Shown here: piece after piece, positions 57,275-64,000 of the stretch
How positions within the stretch are numbered: position 1 is the first letter of the stretch
Layout: each line of letters opens with the position of its first letter
Origin: Burkholderiales bacterium
GTDB taxonomy: Bacteria; Pseudomonadota; Gammaproteobacteria; Burkholderiales; SG8-39
Direction: 5' to 3'
Length of the DNA stretch: 64,000 nucleotides
Assembly (NCBI GenBank): GCA_017880775.1
Contig: JADGRQ010000015.1
Coordinates: 22,749 to 86,748, forward strand
Made by a program: the position numbers and the translations under genes
The notes under the pieces: model-generated
The model's database searches: none
What the model was told of the DNA's origin: nothing
What the model saw: the letters and a program-made list of their open reading frames with translations, nothing else

Positions 57275-58255
57275 TCAGTCGAGCGTGGCACCGGAGGCCT
57301 TAACGACTTTTGCCCACTTGTCGACCTCCGATTGCAGGAACACGCCGAACCTGTCCGGCGCGCTCCAGGCAGCGGTGAATCCCTGCGCGGCAAAGCGGTC
57401 CTTGATCTCGGGCAGATCGAGGGTTCTCTTCAGTTCGGCGCTCAGTTTCGCCACCACGTCCTTCGGGGTGCCGGCCGGCGCGAGCAGTCCGTTCCACGCG
57501 ATGGCTTCGTAACCCGGCAACCCCGATTCGGCCACGGTCGGCAGATCCGGCGCGGCCGGTGACCGGGTTGCGCTGGTGACGGCGAATGCCTTCAGCTTGC
57601 CGGTTTTCACGAATGGCATCGCCGAGAGCATCGTGTCGAACATCACCGACGCCTGCCCGCCCATCACGTCGGTCAGCGCGGGCGCGCTGCCCTTGTAGGG
57701 GACGTGGGTCATCTTGATCCCGGCCATGGTGTTGAACAGTTCGGCGGAAAGATGCGTCGACTGGCCGTTGCCGGACGACGCAAAGCTCAGCTCGCCGGGC
57801 TTCGCTTTCGCCAGCGCGATCAGTTCCTTCAGGTTCCTCGCGGGCAGCGATGGATTCGCGACCACCACCAGGGGTCCCGCGGTGAGCTGCGACACCGGCG
57901 CGAAGTCCTTCAGTACGTTGTAGGTCATCGCCTTGAACAGAGACGGGTTGATCGCATGCGCCGTCGTCGCGACCACCAGCGTGTAGCCGTCGGCAGGCGC
58001 GCGAGCGACTGCTTCGGCGCCGATGTTCCCGCCGGCGCCGGGGCGGTTGTCGATCACGAACTGCTGCCCGGTATGTTCCGACAACTTGTTCGCCACCAGG
58101 CGCGCGACGATATCAGTCGGTCCCCCGGGTGGATAGGGAACGACCATCCGTACCGGCTTCGTCGGAAAGCCCTGCGCGATGGCGCCTGTGGCTGCGGCGA
58201 GCGCCATGGCGATGGCCGCGAGCGCAGGTTTGAGAACATGTTGAAAGCTTTGCAT
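57275..58255 (-). CDS. Bug/TctC-family periplasmic solute receptor
   Basis: This is a 326-residue receptor with a signal peptide ending near AIAQG. Core motifs are FPTKPVRMVVPYPPGGPTDI, IDNRPGAGGNIGAEAVARAP and MTHVPYKGSAPALTDVMGGQ. It lies between the DUF35 gene (12 bases) and the acyl-CoA ligase gene. It probably captures the acid that the ligase activates. No TctAB genes are adjacent. Confidence 0.88.
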   Translation of the reverse strand: MQSFQHVLKPALAAIAMALAAATGAIAQGFPTKPVRMVVPYPPGGPTDIVARLVANKLSEHTGQQFVIDNRPGAGGNIGAEAVARAPADGYTLVVATTAHAINPSLFKAMTYNVLKDFAPVSQLTAGPLVVVANPSLPARNLKELIALAKAKPGELSFASSGNGQSTHLSAELFNTMAGIKMTHVPYKGSAPALTDVMGGQASVMFDTMLSAMPFVKTGKLKAFAVTSATRSPAAPDLPTVAESGLPGYEAIAWNGLLAPAGTPKDVVAKLSAELKRTLDLPEIKDRFAAQGFTAAWSAPDRFGVFLQSEVDKWAKVVKASGATLD

Positions 58256-58267
58256 GGTGTCTCCGGG

Positions 58268-58621
58268 CTAAGGACGAAAGCGGATCAAGGTCCGCTCGCC
58301 GTGAATGAAGTAATCCGCGACCACGCGATCGCCGATCGCGACCCCGGGCACGGCGTGGCCCATCAGCCGAAACCCCTCGTCCAGATCGACCAGCACGAGC
58401 GCGTAAGGGGCAAGCGCGCGGAACTCTTCCGACGGTGCGCGGGCAACCACGGTGACCGCGAACACCGTGCCCTCACCGCGCGACACGCGCCAGTCGAACC
58501 GATTGCCGTCGCAACTCCGGCATGCATAGCGTGTCAGGGTCTGGACGGCTCCACACGCGACGCAGCACTGGTACCTCAATTCGCGGTGTGCGAGCCCTTC
58601 GATGAACGGCGATGTGCTCAT
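58268..58621 (-). CDS. DUF35 OB-fold zinc-ribbon protein
   Basis: This is a 117-residue protein. The N-terminal rubredoxin-like zinc ribbon has CVACG and CRSC in RYQCCVACGAVQTLTRYACR. The OB-fold half contains VVARAPSEEFRALAPYALVL and LDEGFRLMGHAVPGVAIGDR. It belongs to the family that binds Cys-less thiolase-like proteins, often to build a retro-aldolase acting on CoA esters. It is 12 bases downstream of the thiolase gene. Confidence 0.88.
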   Translation of the reverse strand: MSTSPFIEGLAHRELRYQCCVACGAVQTLTRYACRSCDGNRFDWRVSRGEGTVFAVTVVARAPSEEFRALAPYALVLVDLDEGFRLMGHAVPGVAIGDRVVADYFIHGERTLIRFRP

Positions 58622-58633
58622 GACGTTCTCGCG

Positions 58634-59788
58634 TCAATCCTCGCGGCCGAGGATCAGACTGACGTGCGAAGACAGCACGCCGCCGTCGGCGTGGACGAAA
58701 GCGCACCTGCGCTCGGCGATCTGCCGTTCGCCCGCTAGCCCAGCAAGTTGGCGGTAGGCCTCGACCGCGTGCCCCATGCCGCCCGCCACCCCGGAGTGAC
58801 CGAAAGACAACAACCCGCCATGGGTGTTGAGCGGCAAGGCGCCACCGGCCGAAAAGTCGCCCCTGCGAACGCGTGCAGCCGAGCCGCCGCGCGGCGCGAA
58901 GCCCGTCTCCTCGATCAGGATGGCCAGCGTAATGGTGAACGAGTCGTAAATCGCGAGGTAATCGATGTCGCCTGGCTGCAATCCGGCTTCGGCGAACGCG
59001 CGGCCGGCCGCATCGCGCGCGCCGAGATTGAACGTATCGGCAATGGCAGACAGATGTTGGTGCCGGTGCGCCTGGCCTGCGCCGAGTATCGCCACCGCCG
59101 GCGAGCGCCGCGACTCGGCCGAAACAACCAGCGCCATCGCGCCGTCGGAGATCGGACAGCAATCCAGCAGCTTGAGGGGCGATGCGATTGGTTTCGACGC
59201 GAGCACCTGCTCGCGCGTGATCGGCTCCCGCAAATGCGCATCGGGGTGATGCATGGCGTGGCTGCGCATCAGCACCGCCAGCTCGGCCAGGTCGGCCTCG
59301 GTAAGGCCGGTTTCGTGCATGTAGCGCGACGCGAGCAACGCGTAATACGCGGGCACGGATGCGCCATTGGGAACCTCGAAATCCGCGTCTCCGACCTGCG
59401 CCAGGGTCTGGATCGCGCTGTCGCGCGCCTGGCCGCTGAGCCGGTTTTCCCCGCCGACGACGAGCACGTTGCGGCAACGGCCGGAACGCACCAGTTCGCG
59501 CGCGAGCATCAGCATCGCACCCCCGGTGGCACCGCCGAGCTGGACGCTGTGCGCGTAAGCCGGCTGCAGCGAAAAACGCTCGCAGAAGAGAGTCGACAGC
59601 ATCAGGTGCGGCAGGGTGGTCGCATAGCCGCACAGCACGCCGTCCACGGCGGCCGGGCTCATGCAGGCGTCATCGAGCGCGCGCTGCGCCGCCTGCGCCA
59701 TCAGTTCGAGCGCACCGTAGCCCTCGAGCCGGCCGAAGCGGGTGTTGCCGGTGCCGACGATGTAGGCGGGATTGAGTGCAGGAATCAC
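58634..59788 (-). CDS. Thiolase-like protein lacking the nucleophilic Cys
   Basis: This is a 384-residue protein of the SCP2/lipid-transfer thiolase group, starting at GTG. It has AAVDGVLCGYATTLPHLMLS, then AHSVQLGGATGGAMLML where the catalytic Cys would normally stand (SVQLGG, no Cys). LKLLDCCPISDGAMALVVSA, LAIYDSFTITLAILIEETGF and LNTHGGLLSFGHSGVAGGMG with the conserved His residues follow. Loss of Cys together with a DUF35 partner is typical of retro-aldolase complexes such as Ltp2-ChsH2 of steroid side-chain breakdown. I infer C-C cleavage of a beta-hydroxyacyl-CoA. Confidence 0.85.
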   Translation of the reverse strand: MIPALNPAYIVGTGNTRFGRLEGYGALELMAQAAQRALDDACMSPAAVDGVLCGYATTLPHLMLSTLFCERFSLQPAYAHSVQLGGATGGAMLMLARELVRSGRCRNVLVVGGENRLSGQARDSAIQTLAQVGDADFEVPNGASVPAYYALLASRYMHETGLTEADLAELAVLMRSHAMHHPDAHLREPITREQVLASKPIASPLKLLDCCPISDGAMALVVSAESRRSPAVAILGAGQAHRHQHLSAIADTFNLGARDAAGRAFAEAGLQPGDIDYLAIYDSFTITLAILIEETGFAPRGGSAARVRRGDFSAGGALPLNTHGGLLSFGHSGVAGGMGHAVEAYRQLAGLAGERQIAERRCAFVHADGGVLSSHVSLILGRED

Positions 59789-59959
59789 GGTGCGCGATCG
59801 GTCAGATTCAGGCTTTGAAAAGTCACCCGCAGATGCAGGTTACATTTTTCTGCCCGAAAATCGAAATCGCCAATCGAACAATCAAATAGTGGCGATTGTA
59901 AGAGATTGTGTGTGGGCTAGCGTACCGACCAGCATGCTGGAAACGGAAACAATTCCTAT

Positions 59960-61339
59960 ATGAGCCGCACCTCCCTTCTGCGCTGGACATCGGCCGCAAC
60001 TCTTCTCGTGGGGGGAGTCGTTCTCGGCACGGTTTTGGTCGGACAGGCCGGTAGCATTCTCAACGTTTTTTCCACCAGGAGCGCCGCCCCGCCGAGCGCC
60101 GATCTCACAAGCGACGCGGACAACCAGAATCTGGGGTTTTCGACGGCTGCGTACTCTGGCCGCAACGATTTCGCTCAGCGCGCGAGCAGCGACGCAGCCA
60201 TTTCGAGCCCGGCCGCGCCGAGCAGCCGATTCATCGGGACCCCGGAGTCGCGTTCGGACAACGTCCGGCAAACGTTGCTTGCGGATTCTGAGGCGGTCGG
60301 TCCGGCAACCGGCTTGCGCGCGAGCGGCGATCCGACAGGCGGGACCGGGTTCGCCGCGCCGTCCACTTCGACAAGCAGTTCGACCAGCACCATTGGCGGC
60401 AGCGCACTAACAGGGACGGCGGCAAACTTCGCGCAGCTGGGACCCTGGGGATGGGCCACGTCCGGCTTTTTCAGCGCGGGTGGCGTTGGCGCTTATCCGG
60501 CAAGCACCCCCGCGAGCAGCACGCCTGCGACCTCCACGCCAGCCATTCCGGCCACCACCCCTGCAGCCGTGGCTGCGGTCGGACCGAGCACCCCTGCGGC
60601 CGTGATTGCGGCCGGAACCACGGCGCCGGCATCAGCCGCAACCTCGTCGCCTGTCAACGCTGGCGAGCCGGCGATCATCGCCGCCGCGCCGATACCGCCC
60701 GTCGCCACCGCAACGAGTTTCATTCAGACCGAGGGCAAGACGGTCGTCAACGACGAGCTCGTGCGCGACTCGGTGGACATTCTCGGCGGCCGGCTCGGCG
60801 GAAGCGGCACGATACAGAGCGCGTCAGTCACGATTGGCGCCGGCGCAATACTGGGCCCCGGCAACTCGCCGGGCGTTCTGACGATCAACGGAAACCTGTT
60901 GCAGCTAGGCGAGCTGGAGATCGAGATCGCGGGCAAGAGCACAGTTCCCGTCGAGTACGACGTCCTGCACGTGACCGGCGACGTCACGTTCGCACCGGGT
61001 AGCCTGTTGAAGTTCGTGCTGTACCCCATCTACAGCCCTTCGAGCGGCGACGATTTCGAGTTTCTCTCCGCCAACTCGATCTCAGGGATCGAGAACCTCG
61101 CGTTTGCGATTGCCGGCCTCCCCGCGGATTTCGGCTACCAGGTCTACGAGGAGACTCATGACGGGGAATCAGACCTCTACGTGCGCTTCTACTCCCGTGC
61201 GCAGGGTACCCCATCAGTGGAGGTTGATCAGGAGGTTCTATACCGGGGCACTGCGACTGCGCCTGAACCGTCCACAATGGCGCTCGCTGTTCTGGGACTG
61301 GCCCTCCTCGGGTGGCGTCTGCGCAGGCGGGCCGCCTAA
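59960..61339 (+). CDS. PEP-CTERM-anchored surface or exopolysaccharide-associated protein
   Basis: This is a 459-residue protein. An N-terminal membrane/signal segment (SAATLLVGGVVLGTVLVGQA) precedes a long Ala/Ser/Thr/Pro-rich low-complexity region (about residues 100-250). A short region then resembles autotransporter passenger repeats (GGRLGGSGTIQSASVTIGAG, ILGPGNSPGVLTINGNL). A C-terminal PEP-CTERM signal, APEPSTMALAVLGLALLGWR followed by LRRRAA, completes it. PEP-CTERM proteins are processed by exosortase and linked with exopolysaccharide. No exosortase gene is in the window. The 170 bases before it hold no clear promoter. Confidence 0.85.
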   Translation: MSRTSLLRWTSAATLLVGGVVLGTVLVGQAGSILNVFSTRSAAPPSADLTSDADNQNLGFSTAAYSGRNDFAQRASSDAAISSPAAPSSRFIGTPESRSDNVRQTLLADSEAVGPATGLRASGDPTGGTGFAAPSTSTSSSTSTIGGSALTGTAANFAQLGPWGWATSGFFSAGGVGAYPASTPASSTPATSTPAIPATTPAAVAAVGPSTPAAVIAAGTTAPASAATSSPVNAGEPAIIAAAPIPPVATATSFIQTEGKTVVNDELVRDSVDILGGRLGGSGTIQSASVTIGAGAILGPGNSPGVLTINGNLLQLGELEIEIAGKSTVPVEYDVLHVTGDVTFAPGSLLKFVLYPIYSPSSGDDFEFLSANSISGIENLAFAIAGLPADFGYQVYEETHDGESDLYVRFYSRAQGTPSVEVDQEVLYRGTATAPEPSTMALAVLGLALLGWRLRRRAA

Positions 61340-61800
61340 CCGGTCTTCACGCCGGCGTGAGTGGCGGCGACGCCCCACGCGCTGTCCCAGTCCGCGCCCA
61401 GCGCGTCGGTCTCTCGGCCGTCCTTCTCGTAGAACTTGTTGGGGACCTGGAACATCGCAAGCATCAGGCCGCCCTGCGGCCCGCCCCAGGCTTCGTGGCG
61501 GCTGCCGGCCGGGCGCCAGACGTATTGGCCGGCTTTGCATTCGCCCTCGCCGCACACCAAGCTGCCCTCGATGACCCAGGTCTGCTCGATCATCACATGC
61601 GCATGGACTGGCAGCCGCGCGCCGGGCGCGAACCTCATCAGCGCCGTCATCACCCCGCTCGCATGGTCCACGAGCAGCACCTTCGATTCGATTCCCGGAA
61701 AGCGCGTCGTTTCCCACGGCAGCTTCTCGACATCGACAAAGCGCGACGCAAGCGGCGGAAGCTGCGCGTGATCGGAAGCTTTCGGTGTGATTGCGCTCAT
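61336..61800 (-). CDS. Cupin-domain protein (ChrR-like)
   Basis: This is a 154-residue cupin. Metal-binding motif 1 is RLPVHAHVMIEQTWVIEGSL with two His and a Glu/Gln position. Motif 2 is GQYVWRPAGSRHEAW with the last His. The sequence is similar to the cupin half of ChrR-type anti-sigma factors but has no zinc-binding helical domain. The ATG overlaps the pyk stop (ATGA). It interlocks with the PEP-CTERM gene: its TAG and the plus-strand TAA share the bases CTAA. Confidence 0.82.
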   Translation of the reverse strand: MSAITPKASDHAQLPPLASRFVDVEKLPWETTRFPGIESKVLLVDHASGVMTALMRFAPGARLPVHAHVMIEQTWVIEGSLVCGEGECKAGQYVWRPAGSRHEAWGGPQGGLMLAMFQVPNKFYEKDGRETDALGADWDSAWGVAATHAGVKTG

Positions 61801-63236
61801 TTTTTGCGGTGCTCCCCGACGCGGACAATCTTCATGGTGTTGGTGCCGCCGGCCTTGCCGATCGGCTCGCCGATGGTAAGCACGATCAGGTCGCCGTCCT
61901 TCACCAAGCCATTGGACACTAGCACGTTCTCCGCCTCCTGCAGCAGCTCTTCGCGGTCGTGGCCGACGTATTTCACCGCCAGCGGATAGGTGTCGCGCAG
62001 CAGCGCGCAGCGAAAGCGCGTCGAAGTCTGCGTGGTGAGCGCGTAGATCGGCACGCCGCAGTTCAAGCGCGACATCCACAGCGCGGTCGAGCCCGACTCG
62101 GTGAGCGCGGCAATCGCCTTGATCTTGAGATGGAAGGCGGTGAACAGCGCGCCCATCGCGATCGACTGGTCGACGCGCGTGAACACGCGATTGAGGAAGT
62201 CCTGGTCGAGGCTGAGCGGCTGGGATTGCTCCGCCTGGATGCAGATGCGGTCCATCGCCATGATGGCTTCCACCGGATACATGCCGCTCGCGGATTCGGC
62301 CGACAGCATCACCGCATCGGTGCCGTCGAGCACCGCATTGGCGACATCGGACACCTCGGCGCGGGTAGGCACCGGGCTCGCCACCATTGATTCCAGCATC
62401 TGTGTGGCGGTAATGGTGAGCTTGTTGGCCTCGCGCGCCATGCGGATCATGCGCTTTTGCAGCGCCGGAACCGCTGCATCGCCCACTTCGACCGCGAGGT
62501 CGCCGCGCGCCACCATGATCCCGTCCGAGCCGTTCATGATATCCATCAGGATCTTCGGTTCGACTGCCTCGGCGCGCTCGATCTTGGCGATCAGGAAGGC
62601 CTTGCCGCCCGCGGCCCGCATCAACTCGCGCGCCATGTACATGTCGGCCCCCGACTTCGGAAAGGACACCGCCAGGTAGTCCGCGTCCGTCTTCACCGCA
62701 GTCCTGATGTCCTCCATGTCCTTCGCGGTGAGCGCAGGCGCGGTGAGGCCGCCGCCCTGCTTGTTGATGCCCTTGTTGTTGGATAGCACGCCGCCGTGGC
62801 GCACCACGGTGTGCACCTCGTCACCGCGCACCGAGGTGACCTCGAGCATGATGCGGCCGTCGTCGAGCAGCAGCACCGCGCCCTCGGCAACGTCGCGCGG
62901 CAGATCCGGGTAATCGAGGCCGACGCGCTCGTCGTTACCCAGCTCGCAGGCGGCGTCAAGGATGAAATGCTTGCCCTTCTGCAGCACGGTCTTGCCGTTG
63001 GCGAACCTGCCGACGCGGATCTTCGGTCCCTGCAGGTCGCACATGATCGCCACGGTACGGCCGACCTTGCGACCGATCTCCTTCACCATCTCGGCGCGCC
63101 TGAGGTGATCTTCGGCGGTGCCATGCGAGAAGTTGAGCCGCACGACGTCCACGCCGGCACGCATCATGCGCTCCAGCACGACCGGATCGCTCGAGGCGGG
63201 ACCGAGAGTGGCGACGATCTTGGTGCTGCGGAGCAT
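61797..63236 (-). CDS. pyk: Pyruvate kinase
   Basis: This is a 479-residue glycolytic enzyme making pyruvate and ATP from phosphoenolpyruvate. It has RSTKIVATLGPASSDPVVLE and VVRLNFSHGTAEDHLRRAEM for the substrate site. It also has AIMCDLQGPKIRVGRFANGK, FLIAKIERAEAVEPKILMDI with the catalytic Lys, GIMVARGDLAVEVGDAAVPA and a complete C-terminal effector domain. In related bacteria pyk often stands next to fba and the pur genes. Here 34 kb of other genes lies between. Confidence 0.97.
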   Translation of the reverse strand: MLRSTKIVATLGPASSDPVVLERMMRAGVDVVRLNFSHGTAEDHLRRAEMVKEIGRKVGRTVAIMCDLQGPKIRVGRFANGKTVLQKGKHFILDAACELGNDERVGLDYPDLPRDVAEGAVLLLDDGRIMLEVTSVRGDEVHTVVRHGGVLSNNKGINKQGGGLTAPALTAKDMEDIRTAVKTDADYLAVSFPKSGADMYMARELMRAAGGKAFLIAKIERAEAVEPKILMDIMNGSDGIMVARGDLAVEVGDAAVPALQKRMIRMAREANKLTITATQMLESMVASPVPTRAEVSDVANAVLDGTDAVMLSAESASGMYPVEAIMAMDRICIQAEQSQPLSLDQDFLNRVFTRVDQSIAMGALFTAFHLKIKAIAALTESGSTALWMSRLNCGVPIYALTTQTSTRFRCALLRDTYPLAVKYVGHDREELLQEAENVLVSNGLVKDGDLIVLTIGEPIGKAGGTNTMKIVRVGEHRKK

Positions 63237-63306
63237 GCGATGGGCCTGTTGAAATCGAAACCAAGTCTATCATTACGATTTGCAAGTCCATTGCGTGGAT
63301 ACACCG

Positions 63307-63978
63307 ATGAAAAAGGGCCGACGTGCCGCGCTCCGCGCCGCTCTGGCGCTCTCTGCCATTGCGCCGGTCGCGCTCGCTCAGGGACGGCGCGGCCGCGCCT
63401 CGGAGGGCGCGGTGCGAGCAAACTCGCCGGAGGAGCGCCGCATCCTTGACGTGCTCGCTGACGTCTATCGCAATCATCGCTACCTGAGCGTGCCCGAGGA
63501 CGACGGCAGGCTGCTGCGGGTGCTTGCGGAGTCCATTGGTGCGAACCATGCGGTAGAACTCGGCACCTCCACGGGCTACTCGGGCCTATGGCTGCTTCTT
63601 GCGCTGTCAAAGACCGGTGGTCGGCTTACGACGTTCGAGATCGACCGCGAGCGGCACGCGATGGCGCGCTCCAACTTCGAGCGCGCGGGCGTCGCGCAAT
63701 TTGCAACGGCAGTGCTCGGCGACGCGCACGTCGAAGTTACGAAGCTGAAGGATTCGATCGACCTGGTGTTCATCGACGCCGACAAGGAAGGCTACCTCGA
63801 CTACCTGAGGAAACTGCTGCCGCTGGTGCGCGCTGGCGGGCTGGTCGTGGCGCACAACATGGCCTCGCCGCCGCCCGATCCGGCTTATGTGAGCGCGATC
63901 ACCACCGATCCCGCGCTTGAGACCGTGTTCCTCAACATGCATGACGCGGGCGTCGGCGTGACGCTCAAGAAACACTAG
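63307..63978 (+). CDS. Class I SAM-dependent O-methyltransferase-like protein, exported-looking
   Basis: This is a 223-residue protein of the CCoAOMT/catechol-O-methyltransferase family. It has AVELGTSTGYSGLWLLLALS for SAM binding, TTFEIDRERHAMARSNFERA and LVFIDADKEGYLDYLRKLLP with the metal-binding Asp. Its N-terminus, KKGRRAALRAALALSAIAPV, is an unusual Arg-rich hydrophobic segment resembling a Tat or Sec signal. The family is cytoplasmic, so export would be odd. The ATG giving MKKGRR was chosen over the upstream ORF-track start. It is divergent from pyk. Confidence 0.82.
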   Translation: MKKGRRAALRAALALSAIAPVALAQGRRGRASEGAVRANSPEERRILDVLADVYRNHRYLSVPEDDGRLLRVLAESIGANHAVELGTSTGYSGLWLLLALSKTGGRLTTFEIDRERHAMARSNFERAGVAQFATAVLGDAHVEVTKLKDSIDLVFIDADKEGYLDYLRKLLPLVRAGGLVVAHNMASPPPDPAYVSAITTDPALETVFLNMHDAGVGVTLKKH

Positions 63979-64000
63979 CGGCGCGCGCCTCGAGCGCGGC

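Noticed and set aside
55179-57512. 777-residue plus-strand ORF
   Set aside because: It is antisense to the clear acyl-CoA synthetase and Bug receptor genes, is rich in Arg, His, Asp and Gly, and has no recognisable domain. It is a GC-rich shadow frame.
59789-59959. Sigma54-type promoter before the PEP-CTERM gene
   Set aside because: A TGGC and a TTG occur, but the spacing does not fit the -24/-12 pattern.

Overview
The window is about 64 kb of GC-rich, densely coded bacterial DNA. I saw no rRNA, tRNA, CRISPR array, insertion sequence or phage gene, and no gene-free stretch longer than 300 bases. It points to a betaproteobacterium, most likely Burkholderiales or a close relative. The reasons are five orphan Bug/TctC-type solute receptors, a polyhydroxyalkanoate phasin, a PEP-CTERM exported protein, and a housekeeping set of pyruvate kinase, class I aldolase, purC, purE and tsaC.

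Layout. 1-2 kb: an edge-truncated PIN toxin, an orphan ribbon-helix-helix antitoxin and a Bug receptor. 1.9-4.1 kb: dienelactone hydrolase, an Fsr-like MFS exporter and the remnant of an NHL beta-propeller gene. 4.2-18 kb: a long minus-strand operon starting at a good sigma70 promoter near 18.03 kb. It encodes, in order, a SuyAB-like two-part UxaA-family lyase, Fe-S and two membrane subunits of a succinate-dehydrogenase-like complex, a Bug receptor, class I fumarase alpha and beta, a TAXI-TRAP transporter, an SDR, the dehydrogenase-like flavoprotein, a VOC protein, NAD-malic enzyme and a DsrE-like protein. 18-22 kb: PhoD phosphatase, GGT-family hydrolase and HAD phosphatase on the plus strand. 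22-24 kb: PrlF-YhaV toxin-antitoxin pair, a cupin and a small lipoprotein. 23.8-27.9 kb: tsaC, purE, purC, class I aldolase and phasin. 28-35 kb: a Bug receptor, then a GldA/GldF/GldG plus DUF4340 ABC operon, then an alpha/beta-hydrolase fused to a hotdog thioesterase. 35-40.3 kb: sugar-acid type dehydrogenases, an unusual solute-binding protein, an SMP-30 lactonase, a zinc alcohol dehydrogenase and DoxX. 40.3-54.5 kb: a catabolic cluster with three divergent promoter regions that share one palindromic operator, with a TetR regulator inside. 54.5-59.8 kb: an exported hypothetical protein, NDP-forming acyl-CoA ligase, Bug receptor, DUF35 protein and Cys-less thiolase. 60-64 kb: PEP-CTERM protein, cupin, pyruvate kinase and an exported O-methyltransferase-like protein.

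The most interesting proposal is the 4.7-18 kb operon. A succinate-dehydrogenase-like complex, a fumarase-like hydratase and a SuyAB-like sulfo-lyase would, in series, turn 3-sulfopropanoate into sulfoacrylate, then 3-sulfolactate, then pyruvate plus sulfite. This is the sulfonate analogue of succinate to fumarate to malate to pyruvate. It is an inference from gene content and tight coupling (suyB and the Fe-S gene overlap by 4 bases), not a demonstrated pathway. The second strong signal is a TAACC-N4-GGTTA operator in front of three divergent gene pairs at 43.6, 50.5 and 53.4 kb. These define a TetR regulon holding two DHDPS-like aldolases, a Gfo/Idh dehydrogenase, a sugar-isomerase barrel, an epimerase, a core-MetE-like zinc protein and an ABC importer. 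Its substrate cannot be read from sequence.
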